Assembly: GCA_903824045.1 (NCBI GenBank)
Contig: CAIJVD010000037.1
Location: 62,001-126,000 of the forward strand
DNA from: an uncultured Chlorobiaceae bacterium
GTDB taxonomy: Bacteria > Bacteroidota > Chlorobiia > Chlorobiales > Chlorobiaceae
DNA: 64,000 nucleotides
Reading direction: 5' to 3'
Within the stretch, counting starts at the first letter, position 1. Each line of letters opens with the position of its first letter. The notes below the pieces were generated by a model. The model saw only the letters and a list, made by a program, of their open reading frames with translations, was not told where the DNA came from and ran no database searches. Made by a program: the position numbers and the translations under genes. Shown here in pieces: positions 35,342 through 45,029 of this stretch.

Positions 35342-36009
35342 GAGGACGAGTGCTCGCGGTTTCGGGTATCGATACCGGGATCGGCAAATCCCGGGTTACC
35401 GGTCTTCTGGCTAAAGCCATGCTGCAGAAGGGGTTGGAGGTCATTACCCAGAAAATTGCACAGACCGGTTGCTCGGGCGTTGCGGAGGATATTCTGGAGC
35501 ATCGCCGGCTGATGGGCATTGCGCTTCAGGATGTTGACCGCGAGGGGCTCACCTGCCCATTCCTCTTCAGCTATCCCGCCTCCCCCCATCTTGCCGCCCG
35601 CCTGGAGGGAACGGAGATCGATCTCATGAAGCTCCGCCGGGCGACTGCTCTGTTGCAGGAGCGCTACGATCTGGTGCTGCTCGAAGGAGCGGGGGGGCTT
35701 CTCGTTCCCCTGACGCCCGAGCATCTCTTTGCCGACTATATCCGTGATGAAGGATACCCGCTGGTGCTTGTTACCTCGCCCAGGCTTGGCAGCATCAACC
35801 ATACCCTGCTGTCAATTGAGGCCTGCCTGAAAAGGGGGATTCTCATCAGGGCGGTGGTCTACAACCGGTTCCCTGCGTTCGATCCGGTGATGGCCGACGA
35901 TACCCGCGAGGTTATCTGCTGGAGGCTGAAAAAAGAGGGGTGCGGGGCACCGGTGATCGACATCACGGATGGCGAACTCGATCCCGCCGCAGCCATCAAC
36001 CTCTACTAA
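35338..36009 (+). CDS. bioD: Dethiobiotin synthetase
   Basis: A 223-residue ATP-dependent carboxylase that forms the ureido ring of dethiobiotin. The P-loop reads GIDTGIGKSRVTGLLA; KIAQTGCS follows, and the catalytic LLEGAGGLLVPL stretch is near residue 115. It overlaps bioC by four bases and is followed by bioA after 12. The P-loop form GIGKS, instead of the usual VGKT, keeps the critical Lys and a hydroxyl residue. Confidence 0.95.
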   Translation: MRGRVLAVSGIDTGIGKSRVTGLLAKAMLQKGLEVITQKIAQTGCSGVAEDILEHRRLMGIALQDVDREGLTCPFLFSYPASPHLAARLEGTEIDLMKLRRATALLQERYDLVLLEGAGGLLVPLTPEHLFADYIRDEGYPLVLVTSPRLGSINHTLLSIEACLKRGILIRAVVYNRFPAFDPVMADDTREVICWRLKKEGCGAPVIDITDGELDPAAAINLY

Positions 36010-36021
36010 CCCCGACTCCCC

Positions 36022-37314
36022 ATGACCGCTTCGTTCGACACGATCGACCTCGATTTTGACCGCCACCACATCTGGCACCCCTACACCTCGGTGCAGAACC
36101 CGCTCCCGGTTTACCCCGTCAGGAGTGCGAAAGGGGTCTTTCTTGAGCTCGAAGATGGCAGCAGGCTCATCGACGGCATGAGCTCATGGTGGTCGGCCAT
36201 ACACGGTTACAACCATCCTGTGCTCAACCTGGCGGTCGCTTCACAGCTGCAGCAGATGAGCCATGTCATGTTCGGAGGCCTGACACACCAGCCGGCCGTC
36301 AGGCTTGCCAAACAGCTTGTGGCGATGACCCCGGAGCCTCTCCAGAAGGTTTTTTTCAGCGATTCCGGATCGGTTTCAGTCGAAGTGGCCATCAAAATGG
36401 CCTTTCAGTACTGGATCTCGCTGGGAGTTACGACCAAAAACCGCCTGCTGACGGTTCGATCGGGATACCATGGCGACACCTTCGCCGCCATGTCGGTCTG
36501 CGACCCGGTCACCGGCATGCACCACCTCTTCAAGGGAGTGATGGCCCAAAACTTCTTTGCCGAGGCGCCCGCATGCCGGTTCGACGAGCTGTGCCTCCCG
36601 GAGCATATTGCCGGGTTGCAGCAGCAGCTTGAGCAACATCAGGGTGAGATTGCTGCCGTCATTATCGAGCCGGTGGTCCAGGGTGCCGGAGGGATGCGCT
36701 TCTACTCGCCCGACTATCTCAGGCGGCTGCGTGAGCTGTGTGACCGCTACGAGGTACTGCTCATCCTTGACGAAATTGCCACCGGTTTCGGCCGGACGGG
36801 CAAAATGTTCGCTCTCGAGCATGCCGGAGTTGTGCCGGATATCCTCTGCGTTGGAAAAGCGCTGACCGGCGGCTACATGACCCTCGGCGCTACCTTGACC
36901 ACAGAAGTGGTTGCCGAGGCGATCTCTTCCGGCACTCCGGGGCTCTTCATGCACGGCCCGACCTTCATGGCCAACCCTCTGGCATGCTCGGTCGCGGTGG
37001 CGAGCATAGGGCTTCTCGGCAGTTATGACTGGCAGGCTTCGGTGCAGCGTATTGAAGCCGGGCTCCAGAGAGGGCTCGAGCCCTGCCGTTCCATGCCGGG
37101 TGTCAAGGAGGTACGCGTGCTTGGGGCGATCGGGGTTGTCGAGCTTCACCGGCCGGTCGATATGGCCACCATCCAGCGCCAGCTTGTCCAGAGAGGGGTA
37201 TGGGTACGTCCTTTTGGCCCTCTTGTCTATCTTATGCCCCCCTTCATCATGCAGGACGAGGAGCTTGCACTCTTGAGTGCCGCTGTTTGTGGTGTTGTTG
37301 AAACGATTCTGTAA
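36022..37314 (+). CDS. bioA: Adenosylmethionine-8-amino-7-oxononanoate aminotransferase
   Basis: A 430-residue class III PLP aminotransferase that makes 7,8-diaminononanoate, usually with SAM as amino donor. Landmarks: [15 protein letters not shown] at the start, [49 protein letters not shown] and the PLP lysine in [17 protein letters not shown]. The [11 protein letters not shown] motif is also BioA-like. This is the last bio gene; an acyl-CoA ligase follows after 31 bases and may be co-transcribed. Confidence 0.96.
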   Translation: MTASFDTIDLDFDRHHIWHPYTSVQNPLPVYPVRSAKGVFLELEDGSRLIDGMSSWWSAIHGYNHPVLNLAVASQLQQMSHVMFGGLTHQPAVRLAKQLVAMTPEPLQKVFFSDSGSVSVEVAIKMAFQYWISLGVTTKNRLLTVRSGYHGDTFAAMSVCDPVTGMHHLFKGVMAQNFFAEAPACRFDELCLPEHIAGLQQQLEQHQGEIAAVIIEPVVQGAGGMRFYSPDYLRRLRELCDRYEVLLILDEIATGFGRTGKMFALEHAGVVPDILCVGKALTGGYMTLGATLTTEVVAEAISSGTPGLFMHGPTFMANPLACSVAVASIGLLGSYDWQASVQRIEAGLQRGLEPCRSMPGVKEVRVLGAIGVVELHRPVDMATIQRQLVQRGVWVRPFGPLVYLMPPFIMQDEELALLSAAVCGVVETIL

Positions 37315-37345
37315 CTTGACGGAAAAACATAACCTTATCACCTTT

Positions 37346-39034
37346 ATGAGCCGAAAACCCTGGATCCATCATTACGACAAGGGGGTTCCCTCTTCGCTGC
37401 ACCCCTATCCGGAAGAGAGCCTGGTCGATGTCCTGGGCCGGACGGCCGGGGAGCAGCCGGAACATACCGCAATGTTTTTCAAGGGATCCAGGCTCTCCTA
37501 CGGTGAGCTTGACCGCCTGAGCGATCTGCTTGGCGGCGCATTGAGGGCGCTTGGCATCAAGAGGGGCGACCGGGTTGCGCTGCTTATGCCGAACTCTCCG
37601 CAGATGGTCATCAGCGAGTTCGCCATCTGGAAGGCCGGGGCGATAGCCGTTCCCATGAACCCCCTCTATACCGCCAGTGAACTCGAGCACGCCCTCAACG
37701 AGTGCGGTGCCGAGAGCGCCATTGTGTTGACCCCCTTCTATGACAAGATCAAGATGGTCCAGCCCGACTCGCGTCTCAAGAGGGTGATTGCCACCAGTAT
37801 CAAGGAGTATCTCTCACCGCTCAAGAGGGCGCTTTTCACCATCCTCAAGGAGAAAAAGGATGGCCACAGGGTCACGCTTCGTGTCGGCGACCACTGGCTG
37901 GGTGAGCTTCTTGCCGCCCAGGAGGGCCAGCCGTTCACTCCGGTGCCGATCCATCATGAAGATCCCGCTCTCTTTCTCTTTTCCGGCGGCACGACCGGCA
38001 ATCCGAAGTGCGTGGTCATCTCCCATCAGGGGATGGTGATTACCGGCATGCAGATTGCCAGCTGGTTCAGCGTCATCCTCGACCGGGGCACCGACATCAT
38101 TCTGCTCAACATGCCGCTCTTCCATGTCTACGCCCAGGTCGGCATCCTGACGGCCGCCCTGATCGAGCGCTACCCGTTTGCACTGGTGCCCAACCCCCGT
38201 GACCTCGACGATCTGCTCCATACCATAAAATCGATTCGGCCAGCGGTGCTCCCAGGGGTGCCCACGCTCTTTACAGCGCTGATCAACCATCCGAAGGTCA
38301 AGCGCGACAGCTCGATTCTGAAGTCGGTCAAGCTCAGCGTCTCCGGTGCTGCGCCGCTTATGCTCGAAACCAAGAGGCGTTTCGAGGCCCTCACCGGAGG
38401 CAGGATCATCGACGCCTACAGCCTGACCGAATCAGCGCTTGCCTCGGTCTTTACCCCGATTCACGGCACCTACAAGAACGGCTCGGTCGGCATTCCTGTG
38501 CCGGACGTCGAAGTGCGTATTGTCGAGCAGGAGCATGGTCTTGATGAGCTTGCGGTGAACGAGGTTGGCGAAATCATCATGCGTGCGCCACAGCTCATGA
38601 AGGAGTACTGGCAGAATCCGACGGAGACCGCGCTTGTTCTCCGGGAGGGGTGGCTCTTTACCGGTGATCTCGGTTATCTCGACAGCGACGGCTATCTCTT
38701 TATCGTGGACCGCAAGAAAGATGTGATCAAGCCAGGAGGATTCCAGGTCTGGCCCCGTGACGTCGAGGAGTCCATAGCCGCTCATCCTGCGGTTCTCGAA
38801 GTCGGAGTTGCCGGAGTCCCCGATCCCTACCAGGGGGAGGCTGTCAAGGCATGGGTCATCCTGCGCGAGGGCCATCAGCTTTCCGCCGATGAATTGCGCG
38901 ACCACTGCCGCAAGGATCTGGCCGCCTACAAAGTCCCGAAACATGTTGAATTCGCCGCAACCCTGCCCAAATCGACCGTCGGCAAGGTGCTGCGCCGAAA
39001 GCTCGTCGAAGAGCACTGCAACCGGGAGGGGTAG
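37346..39034 (+). CDS. Long-chain acyl-CoA synthetase (AMP-forming ligase)
   Basis: A 562-residue ANL-family enzyme. Adenylation motifs: LFSGGTTGNPKCVVISH (P-loop like), DAYSLTESALASVF, GWLFTGDLGYLDSDGYLFIVDRKKD and the C-terminal lysine region LPKSTVGKVLRRKL. It activates fatty acids as acyl-CoA. The ATG at 37346 gives MSRKPWIHHYDKGVPSSL, the usual start of long-chain FadD proteins; the track's earlier start overlaps bioA. Whether it serves the bio operon (for instance pimelate) or general lipid use is not clear; BioC-BioG already supply pimeloyl-ACP. Confidence 0.93.
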   Translation: MSRKPWIHHYDKGVPSSLHPYPEESLVDVLGRTAGEQPEHTAMFFKGSRLSYGELDRLSDLLGGALRALGIKRGDRVALLMPNSPQMVISEFAIWKAGAIAVPMNPLYTASELEHALNECGAESAIVLTPFYDKIKMVQPDSRLKRVIATSIKEYLSPLKRALFTILKEKKDGHRVTLRVGDHWLGELLAAQEGQPFTPVPIHHEDPALFLFSGGTTGNPKCVVISHQGMVITGMQIASWFSVILDRGTDIILLNMPLFHVYAQVGILTAALIERYPFALVPNPRDLDDLLHTIKSIRPAVLPGVPTLFTALINHPKVKRDSSILKSVKLSVSGAAPLMLETKRRFEALTGGRIIDAYSLTESALASVFTPIHGTYKNGSVGIPVPDVEVRIVEQEHGLDELAVNEVGEIIMRAPQLMKEYWQNPTETALVLREGWLFTGDLGYLDSDGYLFIVDRKKDVIKPGGFQVWPRDVEESIAAHPAVLEVGVAGVPDPYQGEAVKAWVILREGHQLSADELRDHCRKDLAAYKVPKHVEFAATLPKSTVGKVLRRKLVEEHCNREG

Positions 39035-39056
39035 GGGTATCGAGGTAGCGGCTCTT

Positions 39057-39395
39057 TTAGCTCCCGATGATCTTATTGAGTCCTTCGACAACCCTTGCCA
39101 GCTCTTCGGGGGCGATTCGTCCGACAGCATCCCCTATGCGTTCAACAGAGAGGGTTCGGATCCGGCTTATTTTCACCCATGATTTTTTTGGAAGGGTGGT
39201 CGACTCAATCGGAAGTGTCAGCGGAAAGCCCGCTTTTGGCGGCTGGCTTGTCAATGCAGTGGCAATAACGGTTCCCGATCGGGTATTAAAAACATCATGG
39301 CTGAGAATCAGCACGGGTCGAAGGCCTGGCTGCGCATTGCCCCTCGTCGGGTTCAGCTCTGCCCAACGGATCTCTCCCCTCAATATCCCGGCCAT
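39057..39395 (-). CDS. mazF: MazF/PemK-family mRNA interferase toxin
   Basis: A 112-residue toxin of the MazF/PemK/Kid family. The start reads LRGEIRWAELNPTRGNAQPGLRPVLILSHD, and later VIATALTSQ and WVKISRIRTLS stretches are typical of the fold. Such toxins cut mRNA at short motifs. Its start overlaps the 3' end of the antitoxin gene by 16 bases, as in a normal operon with the antitoxin first. The module stands between acyl-CoA ligase and a methyltransferase gene. Confidence 0.92.
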   Translation of the reverse strand: MAGILRGEIRWAELNPTRGNAQPGLRPVLILSHDVFNTRSGTVIATALTSQPPKAGFPLTLPIESTTLPKKSWVKISRIRTLSVERIGDAVGRIAPEELARVVEGLNKIIGS

Positions 39396-39622
39396 TCGGC
39401 GAGCTCCCCGGCCATGCCCTCTTCAGCCATCGTTTTCTCTTCAACGGGATCGAGTTTTGCGCACTCCTCGGCAAGTCTTGTCTGTTCCATGCGTTCCGGT
39501 TTTTCATAGAGTGCCGCCTCAATCGCCTGGTTTCGATTTGTAAATACCCGTGTTTTGACAAGCCGGTCGATCTTTATGACCGCCCGGGCATCGATGGTTA
39601 CCGCAATCTTTGTTTTTCCCAT
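39380..39622 (-). CDS. Ribbon-helix-helix antitoxin of the MazF pair
   Basis: An 80-residue protein. The ATG at 39622 gives MGKTKIAVTIDARAVIKIDRLV, a ribbon-helix-helix strand and helix (the TKIAVTID strand reads DNA), followed by a NQAIEAAL helix. The acidic C-terminal half, with LDPVEEKTMAEEGM, would wrap the toxin. The track's longer ORF upstream runs through the next gene's shadow and is dropped. It precedes mazF and overlaps it by 16 bases. The pair probably represses its own promoter. Confidence 0.85.
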   Translation of the reverse strand: MGKTKIAVTIDARAVIKIDRLVKTRVFTNRNQAIEAALYEKPERMEQTRLAEECAKLDPVEEKTMAEEGMAGELAEWPGY

Positions 39623-39748
39623 GGGCGTCTCTGTTGTTTCCGGATTTATCATACCTGTTTTTTTGGTAAACCGTAAGAACAGCGCGGGGATAGTTCTGTC
39701 GGGTGGATTATCTTCTCTATTATCCCTAAACTCCTTTCCCCGTCCGGC

Positions 39749-41005
39749 ATGACCCCTGAAGAACTCCAGCAGCTGCTCGATCCTGAGGTTGAGGCTCTTG
39801 TTGAGCAGCATCTTGCTGATGACCCTGCCCGGTTTGCCATGCAGTTTCACCTGCGAAAGGATCTTCCCGTCAGGGCGATCGCGGAGCAGATTGCAGCCCG
39901 CAGGAAAGCATTGAAAAAACTCCCGACGCTCTCCCGCCTCAGTCTGCTCTATACGCCGCTTGCGCTTGAGCAGGCATCGGGAGAGCGAACCGCCCGATAC
40001 AAGGCTACGCTGATGGGGGGACGCCGGCTGCTCGACATGACCGGAGGGCTCGGAATCGACACGATTTTTTTTGCCGGAGTTTTTCAGGAGGTTGTTTACT
40101 GCGAGCGCGACTCCCTTCTTTCGGCAATCGCCCTCCATAACTTCAGGCGAGCCGGTGGCGCACATATTGAGGTGAAAAACGCCGAGAGTGTTGAACTGCT
40201 CGCTTCATATCCTGACGACTATTTTGACTGGCTCTATCTTGATCCTGCGCGCAGGGAGCATGGCCGGCGCTCGGTGGGGCTCGAAGCGGCAAGCCCGGAC
40301 GCGGTGGCCGCTCATGACCTGCTGCTCCGGAAGGCGCAGAGGGTCTGCATCAAGGCATCTCCGGCCATCGAGACGAGCACACTGAAAACCCTCTTGCCGG
40401 CGCTCGCTTCGATCAAGGTAGTGTCGGTTGAGGGTGAGTGCCGCGAGATTCTTTTGCTGCTCGATCGGAATGCGGCAGAGCGGCCGGTGAGCCTTAGTGC
40501 CGTATCTCTTTGCTCAGTTTCAGAGGAGGTGGTGGAGATTATCCGGGAGGGAGCGGCGCAGCGGGTTGTGGCGACCTCTCTGAAGGGGTATTTTTATGAG
40601 CCGGATCCGGCAGTCATCAAGGCGCGGCTGGCCCCTGAGCTTGCCCGAAGGTACGGCATGGAGTTCGTGAACCAAACAATCGACTACCTCCTCTCCGACA
40701 CACGGATCGAACCCTTTCCGGGCCGGAGCTTCCGACTGGTTGAGAGCGTGCTCTACAAGCCAAAAACCTTCAGGACATTTCTTCAGCGTCACAACATCTC
40801 CGGGGCGAGCATCCAGCGGCGGGATTTTCCGCTCTCGACCGATGCACTGCGCAAGCAGTATCGTCTGGCGGAGAGCGATCGGAATTTTCTCTTTTTTAGC
40901 AGGGACAGCCAGGGTCGGCCGGCCTGTTTTTACTGCGTCAAGCCTGCCCCTGGAGGCGCTGAAGCTCCTTTTCTGCCAGTCCGAAGCGAAGCCCCTGAAT
41001 GCTGA
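39749..41005 (+). CDS. SAM-dependent methyltransferase with THUMP-like C-terminal domain
   Basis: A 418-residue protein. The middle has a class I methyltransferase SAM site, RRLLDMTGGLGIDTIFFA (about residue 92), with YLDPARREHGRRSV as a catalytic-type DPAR motif, similar to RNA methyltransferases. The C-terminal part (about residues 330-400) looks like the THUMP-like domain seen in this family (RQYRLAESDRNFLFF region). The substrate is unknown, probably RNA. The C-terminal 68 bases overlap convergent ppx. It is divergent from the antitoxin gene. Confidence 0.82.
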   Translation: MTPEELQQLLDPEVEALVEQHLADDPARFAMQFHLRKDLPVRAIAEQIAARRKALKKLPTLSRLSLLYTPLALEQASGERTARYKATLMGGRRLLDMTGGLGIDTIFFAGVFQEVVYCERDSLLSAIALHNFRRAGGAHIEVKNAESVELLASYPDDYFDWLYLDPARREHGRRSVGLEAASPDAVAAHDLLLRKAQRVCIKASPAIETSTLKTLLPALASIKVVSVEGECREILLLLDRNAAERPVSLSAVSLCSVSEEVVEIIREGAAQRVVATSLKGYFYEPDPAVIKARLAPELARRYGMEFVNQTIDYLLSDTRIEPFPGRSFRLVESVLYKPKTFRTFLQRHNISGASIQRRDFPLSTDALRKQYRLAESDRNFLFFSRDSQGRPACFYCVKPAPGGAEAPFLPVRSEAPEC

Positions 41006-41876
41006 CGCGGATATCGGGAAGGCCGAGGAGCCGCATGAACTGATGCAGGATCAGCGTTCCCATGGTGATGACATCGGCTCGCCCTTCAGGGATGCCCATT
41101 GCGACAATCTCATCGATGCTGGCAGTTTTGAGCCTCTCCAGCAGCGCGTGCACATCGCTGTACAGAAGCGCATGGTTATGGACTTTCAGGCCGTCAAACT
41201 CTTTGAGGCCAAGGGCGACCTGCGCTATGGTGGTGAGGGTTCCGGCTACGCCGTACACGTTCTGGCGTCCTGCAAAAAAGGGCAGAAGGGCTGAGGTGAA
41301 GTTTCGGTTGATCTCCTCCCTGGCTTTTTCGAACTCTTCAGGCGGTGGGGGGAGCGTAGTGAAGAAGCGCTCGGTCAGCCGAACCGAGCCGATGTTGAGG
41401 CTCACGCACGCTGTCACTCCCCGGAGCGTTCCCATCGAGATTTCCGTGCTCCCTCCCCCGATATCGAGGACGGTGAAGGGTTCAGCTACTCCCTCCATGC
41501 CGGCTACGGCACCGCAAAAGGTCAGCTCTGCCTCCTCCTGGCCTGAGATGCAGCGGATCACGATACCGGTCTCGCTCGCTACCCGGTCGATAATCTCGCT
41601 CCGGTTCCCGGCATCCCTCAGTGCGCTCGTTCCTGCGGCGATAATCTGCCTCACTCCGTGCTCGCGGCTTATGGCGAGGTAATCCTTCATGCAGTCAACA
41701 AGGCGCTGCTGGGCCGCGCTGTCAATGATTTTTTCGGCATCAACATTTTTTCCAAGCCGCAGGATGGCCTGTTTGTGGAAGAGCGGCAGGATCCAGCCCC
41801 GCTCCGGCTCGAGGTCAGCAATGAGGAGGAGGGCTGTGTTGGTGCCTATGTCGATGCATGAGACCCGTTGCTTCAT
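40938..41876 (-). CDS. Ppx/GppA-family exopolyphosphatase
   Basis: A 312-residue protein of the Ppx/GppA ASKHA fold. Phosphate-binding motifs: SCIDIGTNTALLLIAD at the start, AAGTSALRDAGN, ISGQEEAELTFCG and FTVLDIGGGSTEIS. It covers only the two core domains, without the C-terminal HD-like part of long GppA proteins. It hydrolyses polyphosphate or pppGpp; which one is not decided. It overlaps the methyltransferase end by 68 bases and has prmA upstream on the same strand (24-base gap). Confidence 0.9.
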   Translation of the reverse strand: MKQRVSCIDIGTNTALLLIADLEPERGWILPLFHKQAILRLGKNVDAEKIIDSAAQQRLVDCMKDYLAISREHGVRQIIAAGTSALRDAGNRSEIIDRVASETGIVIRCISGQEEAELTFCGAVAGMEGVAEPFTVLDIGGGSTEISMGTLRGVTACVSLNIGSVRLTERFFTTLPPPPEEFEKAREEINRNFTSALLPFFAGRQNVYGVAGTLTTIAQVALGLKEFDGLKVHNHALLYSDVHALLERLKTASIDEIVAMGIPEGRADVITMGTLILHQFMRLLGLPDIRVSIQGLRFGLAEKELQRLQGQA

Positions 41877-41900
41877 CGGTTCGGGGGGATGAGGGGTTGG

Positions 41901-42770
41901 TCAGGAGGTTGGACGGATAAAGGCCGAGAGCCACTCATCCTCGTAGATGATGCGTTCGTTTGTGTAGGATAGCCGCTTGAGAAGCTTTTTCAGCCAGGGC
42001 TCGTCATAGACAAGAATGCCGGAGAGCAGCACCGGGGCATCGGGGGCATACTTGCGAATGGCAGGGAGGATACGGTCGATGACATTCTTGTTGATGTTTG
42101 CCAGAATCAGATCATACCCCTCCTTGAGGTTCGCCACCAAGTCCTCCTCCGCATCGAGAATCTTTATTGAAATATCTCCGGCACTGTTCATCTCTATGTT
42201 TTCCTGCGCATTCTCCGCCGCCCAGGTGTTGTTGTCGAAGGCCAGAATAGGGCGGATGTTGCCGAGCTTGCGAGCGGCTATGGCAAGCACGCCGGTGCCG
42301 GTGCCGATATCCATGATCTTTTTCTCTTTCAGCTCAAGCAGCTCCATCTGGCGGAGCATCAGGCGCGTTGTGGCGTGGTAGCCGGTACCGAACGACATCT
42401 TGGGATTTATTTCGATGACGATCTGGCCCGGTTTCGGCGTGACCTCCTTGTTTTTCTGGACGATCAGGAATCGGTCGGAAATTTCGATGGGCTGCAGGTG
42501 GGCCTCCCACTCGGCGTTCCAGTTCCGGTCAGCCATGAATGAAGCCTTGCAAGGGGGCGCACTTTCAAGCCGCTCTTCGAGAAGGGTTCGAATCGAGAGC
42601 GCCTTCTCTTCGTTCCACTCCCCTTCCGGCAGGTAGGCAAGAAGGCGGTTGTCCTCCTCCTGAAAATACTCTATGCCTTCGCTCGCCAGGAGGGCGATCA
42701 GGAGTTCATGCTGCGTTGAACTTACCTCAAAAGAGAGTTCGATAAAGTTGTGTGTCCCGGTTGTTGGCAT
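41901..42770 (-). CDS. prmA: Ribosomal protein L11 methyltransferase
   Basis: A 289-residue SAM methyltransferase that trimethylates ribosomal protein L11. The N-terminal substrate domain (to about residue 90) is followed by NPKMSFGTGYHATTRLMLRQME, MDIGTGTGVLAIAARKLG, ILANINKNVI and LLSGIL, the PrmA pattern. The ATG at 42770 has GAAG upstream and is preferred to the TTG at 42803. It is followed by ppx after 24 bases. Confidence 0.93.
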   Translation of the reverse strand: MPTTGTHNFIELSFEVSSTQHELLIALLASEGIEYFQEEDNRLLAYLPEGEWNEEKALSIRTLLEERLESAPPCKASFMADRNWNAEWEAHLQPIEISDRFLIVQKNKEVTPKPGQIVIEINPKMSFGTGYHATTRLMLRQMELLELKEKKIMDIGTGTGVLAIAARKLGNIRPILAFDNNTWAAENAQENIEMNSAGDISIKILDAEEDLVANLKEGYDLILANINKNVIDRILPAIRKYAPDAPVLLSGILVYDEPWLKKLLKRLSYTNERIIYEDEWLSAFIRPTS

Positions 42771-42836
42771 GGTGGTGATGTTCTTCTGAATGTTGAGGCT
42801 CAATATACGCTTTCGCCTTGCAAAGACGAGGCCTTC

Positions 42837-43463
42837 TCACTCTGGCGAGATGATTCTTGAGGCCAGGATGTAGCGTTGGCTGAAGTAGCTCTCCTCGAGA
42901 CTGCTGATTCTGACGCCGGAGTTTGCCGCGTGGGCAAAGCGGTTCTTGCCGAGAAAGATCCCCACATGGTCGATCACTCTGCCTCCTATGCTGAAAAACA
43001 GAAGGTCTCCCGGCTGAAGCTCTCCCTTTTGAACCAGAGTGCCAAAGAGGGCTTGCTCTCCTGCGGTTCTTGGCAGGAGCATGCGGAAGTGTTTTTTGTA
43101 GAGGTAGCTGGTGTATCCCGAACAGTCATACCCCTCGGGGGCCGCTCCGCCCGGGCGGTACCGGGTCCCGAGGGATTCGTCGATCGAGTTGAGGAGCTGG
43201 TTTACGGTTCGATCGCTTACCTTCAGCGGCAGGCGGCAGGCACGGGGATCGGAGCCTTTTGCAGGGAGACAGGAGATATGCGAATTTCTCTTTTTTAAAC
43301 TATATTTGCTCTCCCGATCCGTTGCTGAACCTCGCATGGAGCTCTGGCAACCGCTGATGGTGAAGAGCATTCCGGCCAGGGCGCAAGCGCATAGCAGCCG
43401 GCCGCAGGCTTCTGCTGACAGCGCCAAGGAGGTCAACCGGGCCTGGTGCGTTAGAGATCTCAT
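42837..43463 (-). CDS. NlpC/P60-family lipoprotein endopeptidase
   Basis: A 208-residue lipoprotein. A signal segment ends in the lipobox TISGC (Cys about residue 39). The NlpC/P60 domain follows: the catalytic Cys in EGYDCSGYTSYLY, His in VIDHVGIFLG, and a third polar residue in RFAHAANSG. These enzymes cut stem-peptide cross-links in peptidoglycan, outside the cytoplasmic membrane. It is divergent from the aspartokinase gene. The signal peptide is longer than usual, so an internal start is possible. Confidence 0.92.
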   Translation of the reverse strand: MRSLTHQARLTSLALSAEACGRLLCACALAGMLFTISGCQSSMRGSATDRESKYSLKKRNSHISCLPAKGSDPRACRLPLKVSDRTVNQLLNSIDESLGTRYRPGGAAPEGYDCSGYTSYLYKKHFRMLLPRTAGEQALFGTLVQKGELQPGDLLFFSIGGRVIDHVGIFLGKNRFAHAANSGVRISSLEESYFSQRYILASRIISPE

Positions 43464-43569
43464 TTTTATGGGGCAGAGGGATCGACGAATTGGCAGTCAG
43501 GCTGCCAGAATGGAATAATACAGGAAATTGAAGAGTACGGCAACAGTTAACCCATTTGTTTGAATTGCT

Positions 43570-44985
43570 ATGGCTGTGATGAAATTCGGTGGCACCTCTG
43601 TAGGAAATGCCAGCGCCATGAGGCAGGCCATTGCGCTTGTCGTGCGCCAGCAAGAGAAGGCCGCGCCGCTTGTAGTGCTCAGCGCCTGCAGCGGTATCAC
43701 CAACAAGCTTGTCAGCATTGCCGATGCCGCCGGGCGCAGTGCGCTCGATGAGGCGATGGCCCTTGCCGGCCAGGTGCGCAAGCATCATCTTGATCTGGTC
43801 GATGAGCTGATAAAGGGCGAGGCGCTTAAAAAGGAGCTTCTGGCAACAATCGAGCAGTTTTCACTTCGCCTTGAGATGCTCATTAAAGGTGTCGATATTG
43901 TCGGCGAACTCACCGAGCGCTCCAGGGATATGTTCTGCTCTTTCGGCGAACTCTTCTCTACAACCGTATTTGCGGCCGCAATGAAGGAGCAGGGGCATGA
44001 TGCCGAGTGGCTCGACGTGCGCACGGTGATGATCACTGATGACAACTTCGGCTTCGCCCGTCCGATTGACGAGCTTTGCGAAGAAAATACCCTCAGCATC
44101 ATCTGGCCGATCCTCAAGCGGGGAACCGTGGTGGTCACCCAGGGCTACATTGGCTCAACAAAAGACGGCCGGACGACAACGCTCGGCAGGGGCGGTTCCG
44201 ATTTTTCCGCAGCGCTTTTCGGCGCATGGCTCAATGACGATGCCATCCAGATCTGGACCGACGTTGACGGCGTGATGACCTGCGATCCGAGGCTTGTGCC
44301 GGAGGCCAGAAGCATCAGGGTCATGACCTTCTCGGAAGCCGCGGAGCTGGCTTATCTTGGCGCAAAGGTGCTCCATCCCGACACCATCGCCCCGGCGGTG
44401 CAGAAAAATATTCCGGTCTATGTGCTCAACTCCTGGCATCCCGACGCCAAGGGCACCATCATCACCAACGATCCTGCCCGCCTTTCGGGCAAGAGCTACG
44501 GCGGCCTTGTTAAATCCATTGCCGTCAAAAAGGAGCAGTGCATCATCAATGTGCGCTCCAATCGCATGCTTGGCCGTCACGGCTTCATGACCGAGCTTTT
44601 CGGCGTCTTCTCCCGCTACGGCATTTCGGTCGAGATGATCTCCACCAGTGAGGTCTCCGTATCACTGACCGTCGACGAGAAGAGTTTCAGCAACGAGCTT
44701 ATCCTGGAGCTCAAGGGGTTCGGAGAGGTTGACATCGAGCATCATGTCGCGACAGTCAGCGTCGTTGGAGACAATCTGCGCATGTCTCGCGGCGTTGCCG
44801 GAAGGATTTTCGGCGCGCTCAAGGATGTCAATCTCAGGATGATCTCCCAGGGGGCATCGGAGATCAACGTGGGGTTCGTCGTCGAGGAGTCGGAGGTTGC
44901 CACGGCAGTCAGCACTCTGCACCGTGAGTTTTTCTCCGATCTTGAGGGGAGCGGCATTTTTGAAGTACCGGCGGGCAGCAGGTAG
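43570..44985 (+). CDS. lysC: Aspartate kinase (monofunctional, LysC type)
   Basis: A 471-residue kinase that opens the lysine, threonine and methionine pathway. The kinase domain begins with [15 protein letters not shown] and has [18 protein letters not shown] and [13 protein letters not shown]. Two ACT domains follow (about residues 318-460), with [38 protein letters not shown] as the first, which suggests feedback by lysine or threonine. No homoserine dehydrogenase domain is fused. The gene stands alone, divergent from NlpC/P60. Confidence 0.95.
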   Translation: MAVMKFGGTSVGNASAMRQAIALVVRQQEKAAPLVVLSACSGITNKLVSIADAAGRSALDEAMALAGQVRKHHLDLVDELIKGEALKKELLATIEQFSLRLEMLIKGVDIVGELTERSRDMFCSFGELFSTTVFAAAMKEQGHDAEWLDVRTVMITDDNFGFARPIDELCEENTLSIIWPILKRGTVVVTQGYIGSTKDGRTTTLGRGGSDFSAALFGAWLNDDAIQIWTDVDGVMTCDPRLVPEARSIRVMTFSEAAELAYLGAKVLHPDTIAPAVQKNIPVYVLNSWHPDAKGTIITNDPARLSGKSYGGLVKSIAVKKEQCIINVRSNRMLGRHGFMTELFGVFSRYGISVEMISTSEVSVSLTVDEKSFSNELILELKGFGEVDIEHHVATVSVVGDNLRMSRGVAGRIFGALKDVNLRMISQGASEINVGFVVEESEVATAVSTLHREFFSDLEGSGIFEVPAGSR

Positions 44986-45029
44986 CGCAGTCGAGGGCAT
45001 CTAACGAATAAAACAGCAAGAGGTAGCAG

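Noticed and set aside
36376-37341. 321-aa minus-strand ORF
   Set aside because: Antisense to bioA; no motif or start signal.
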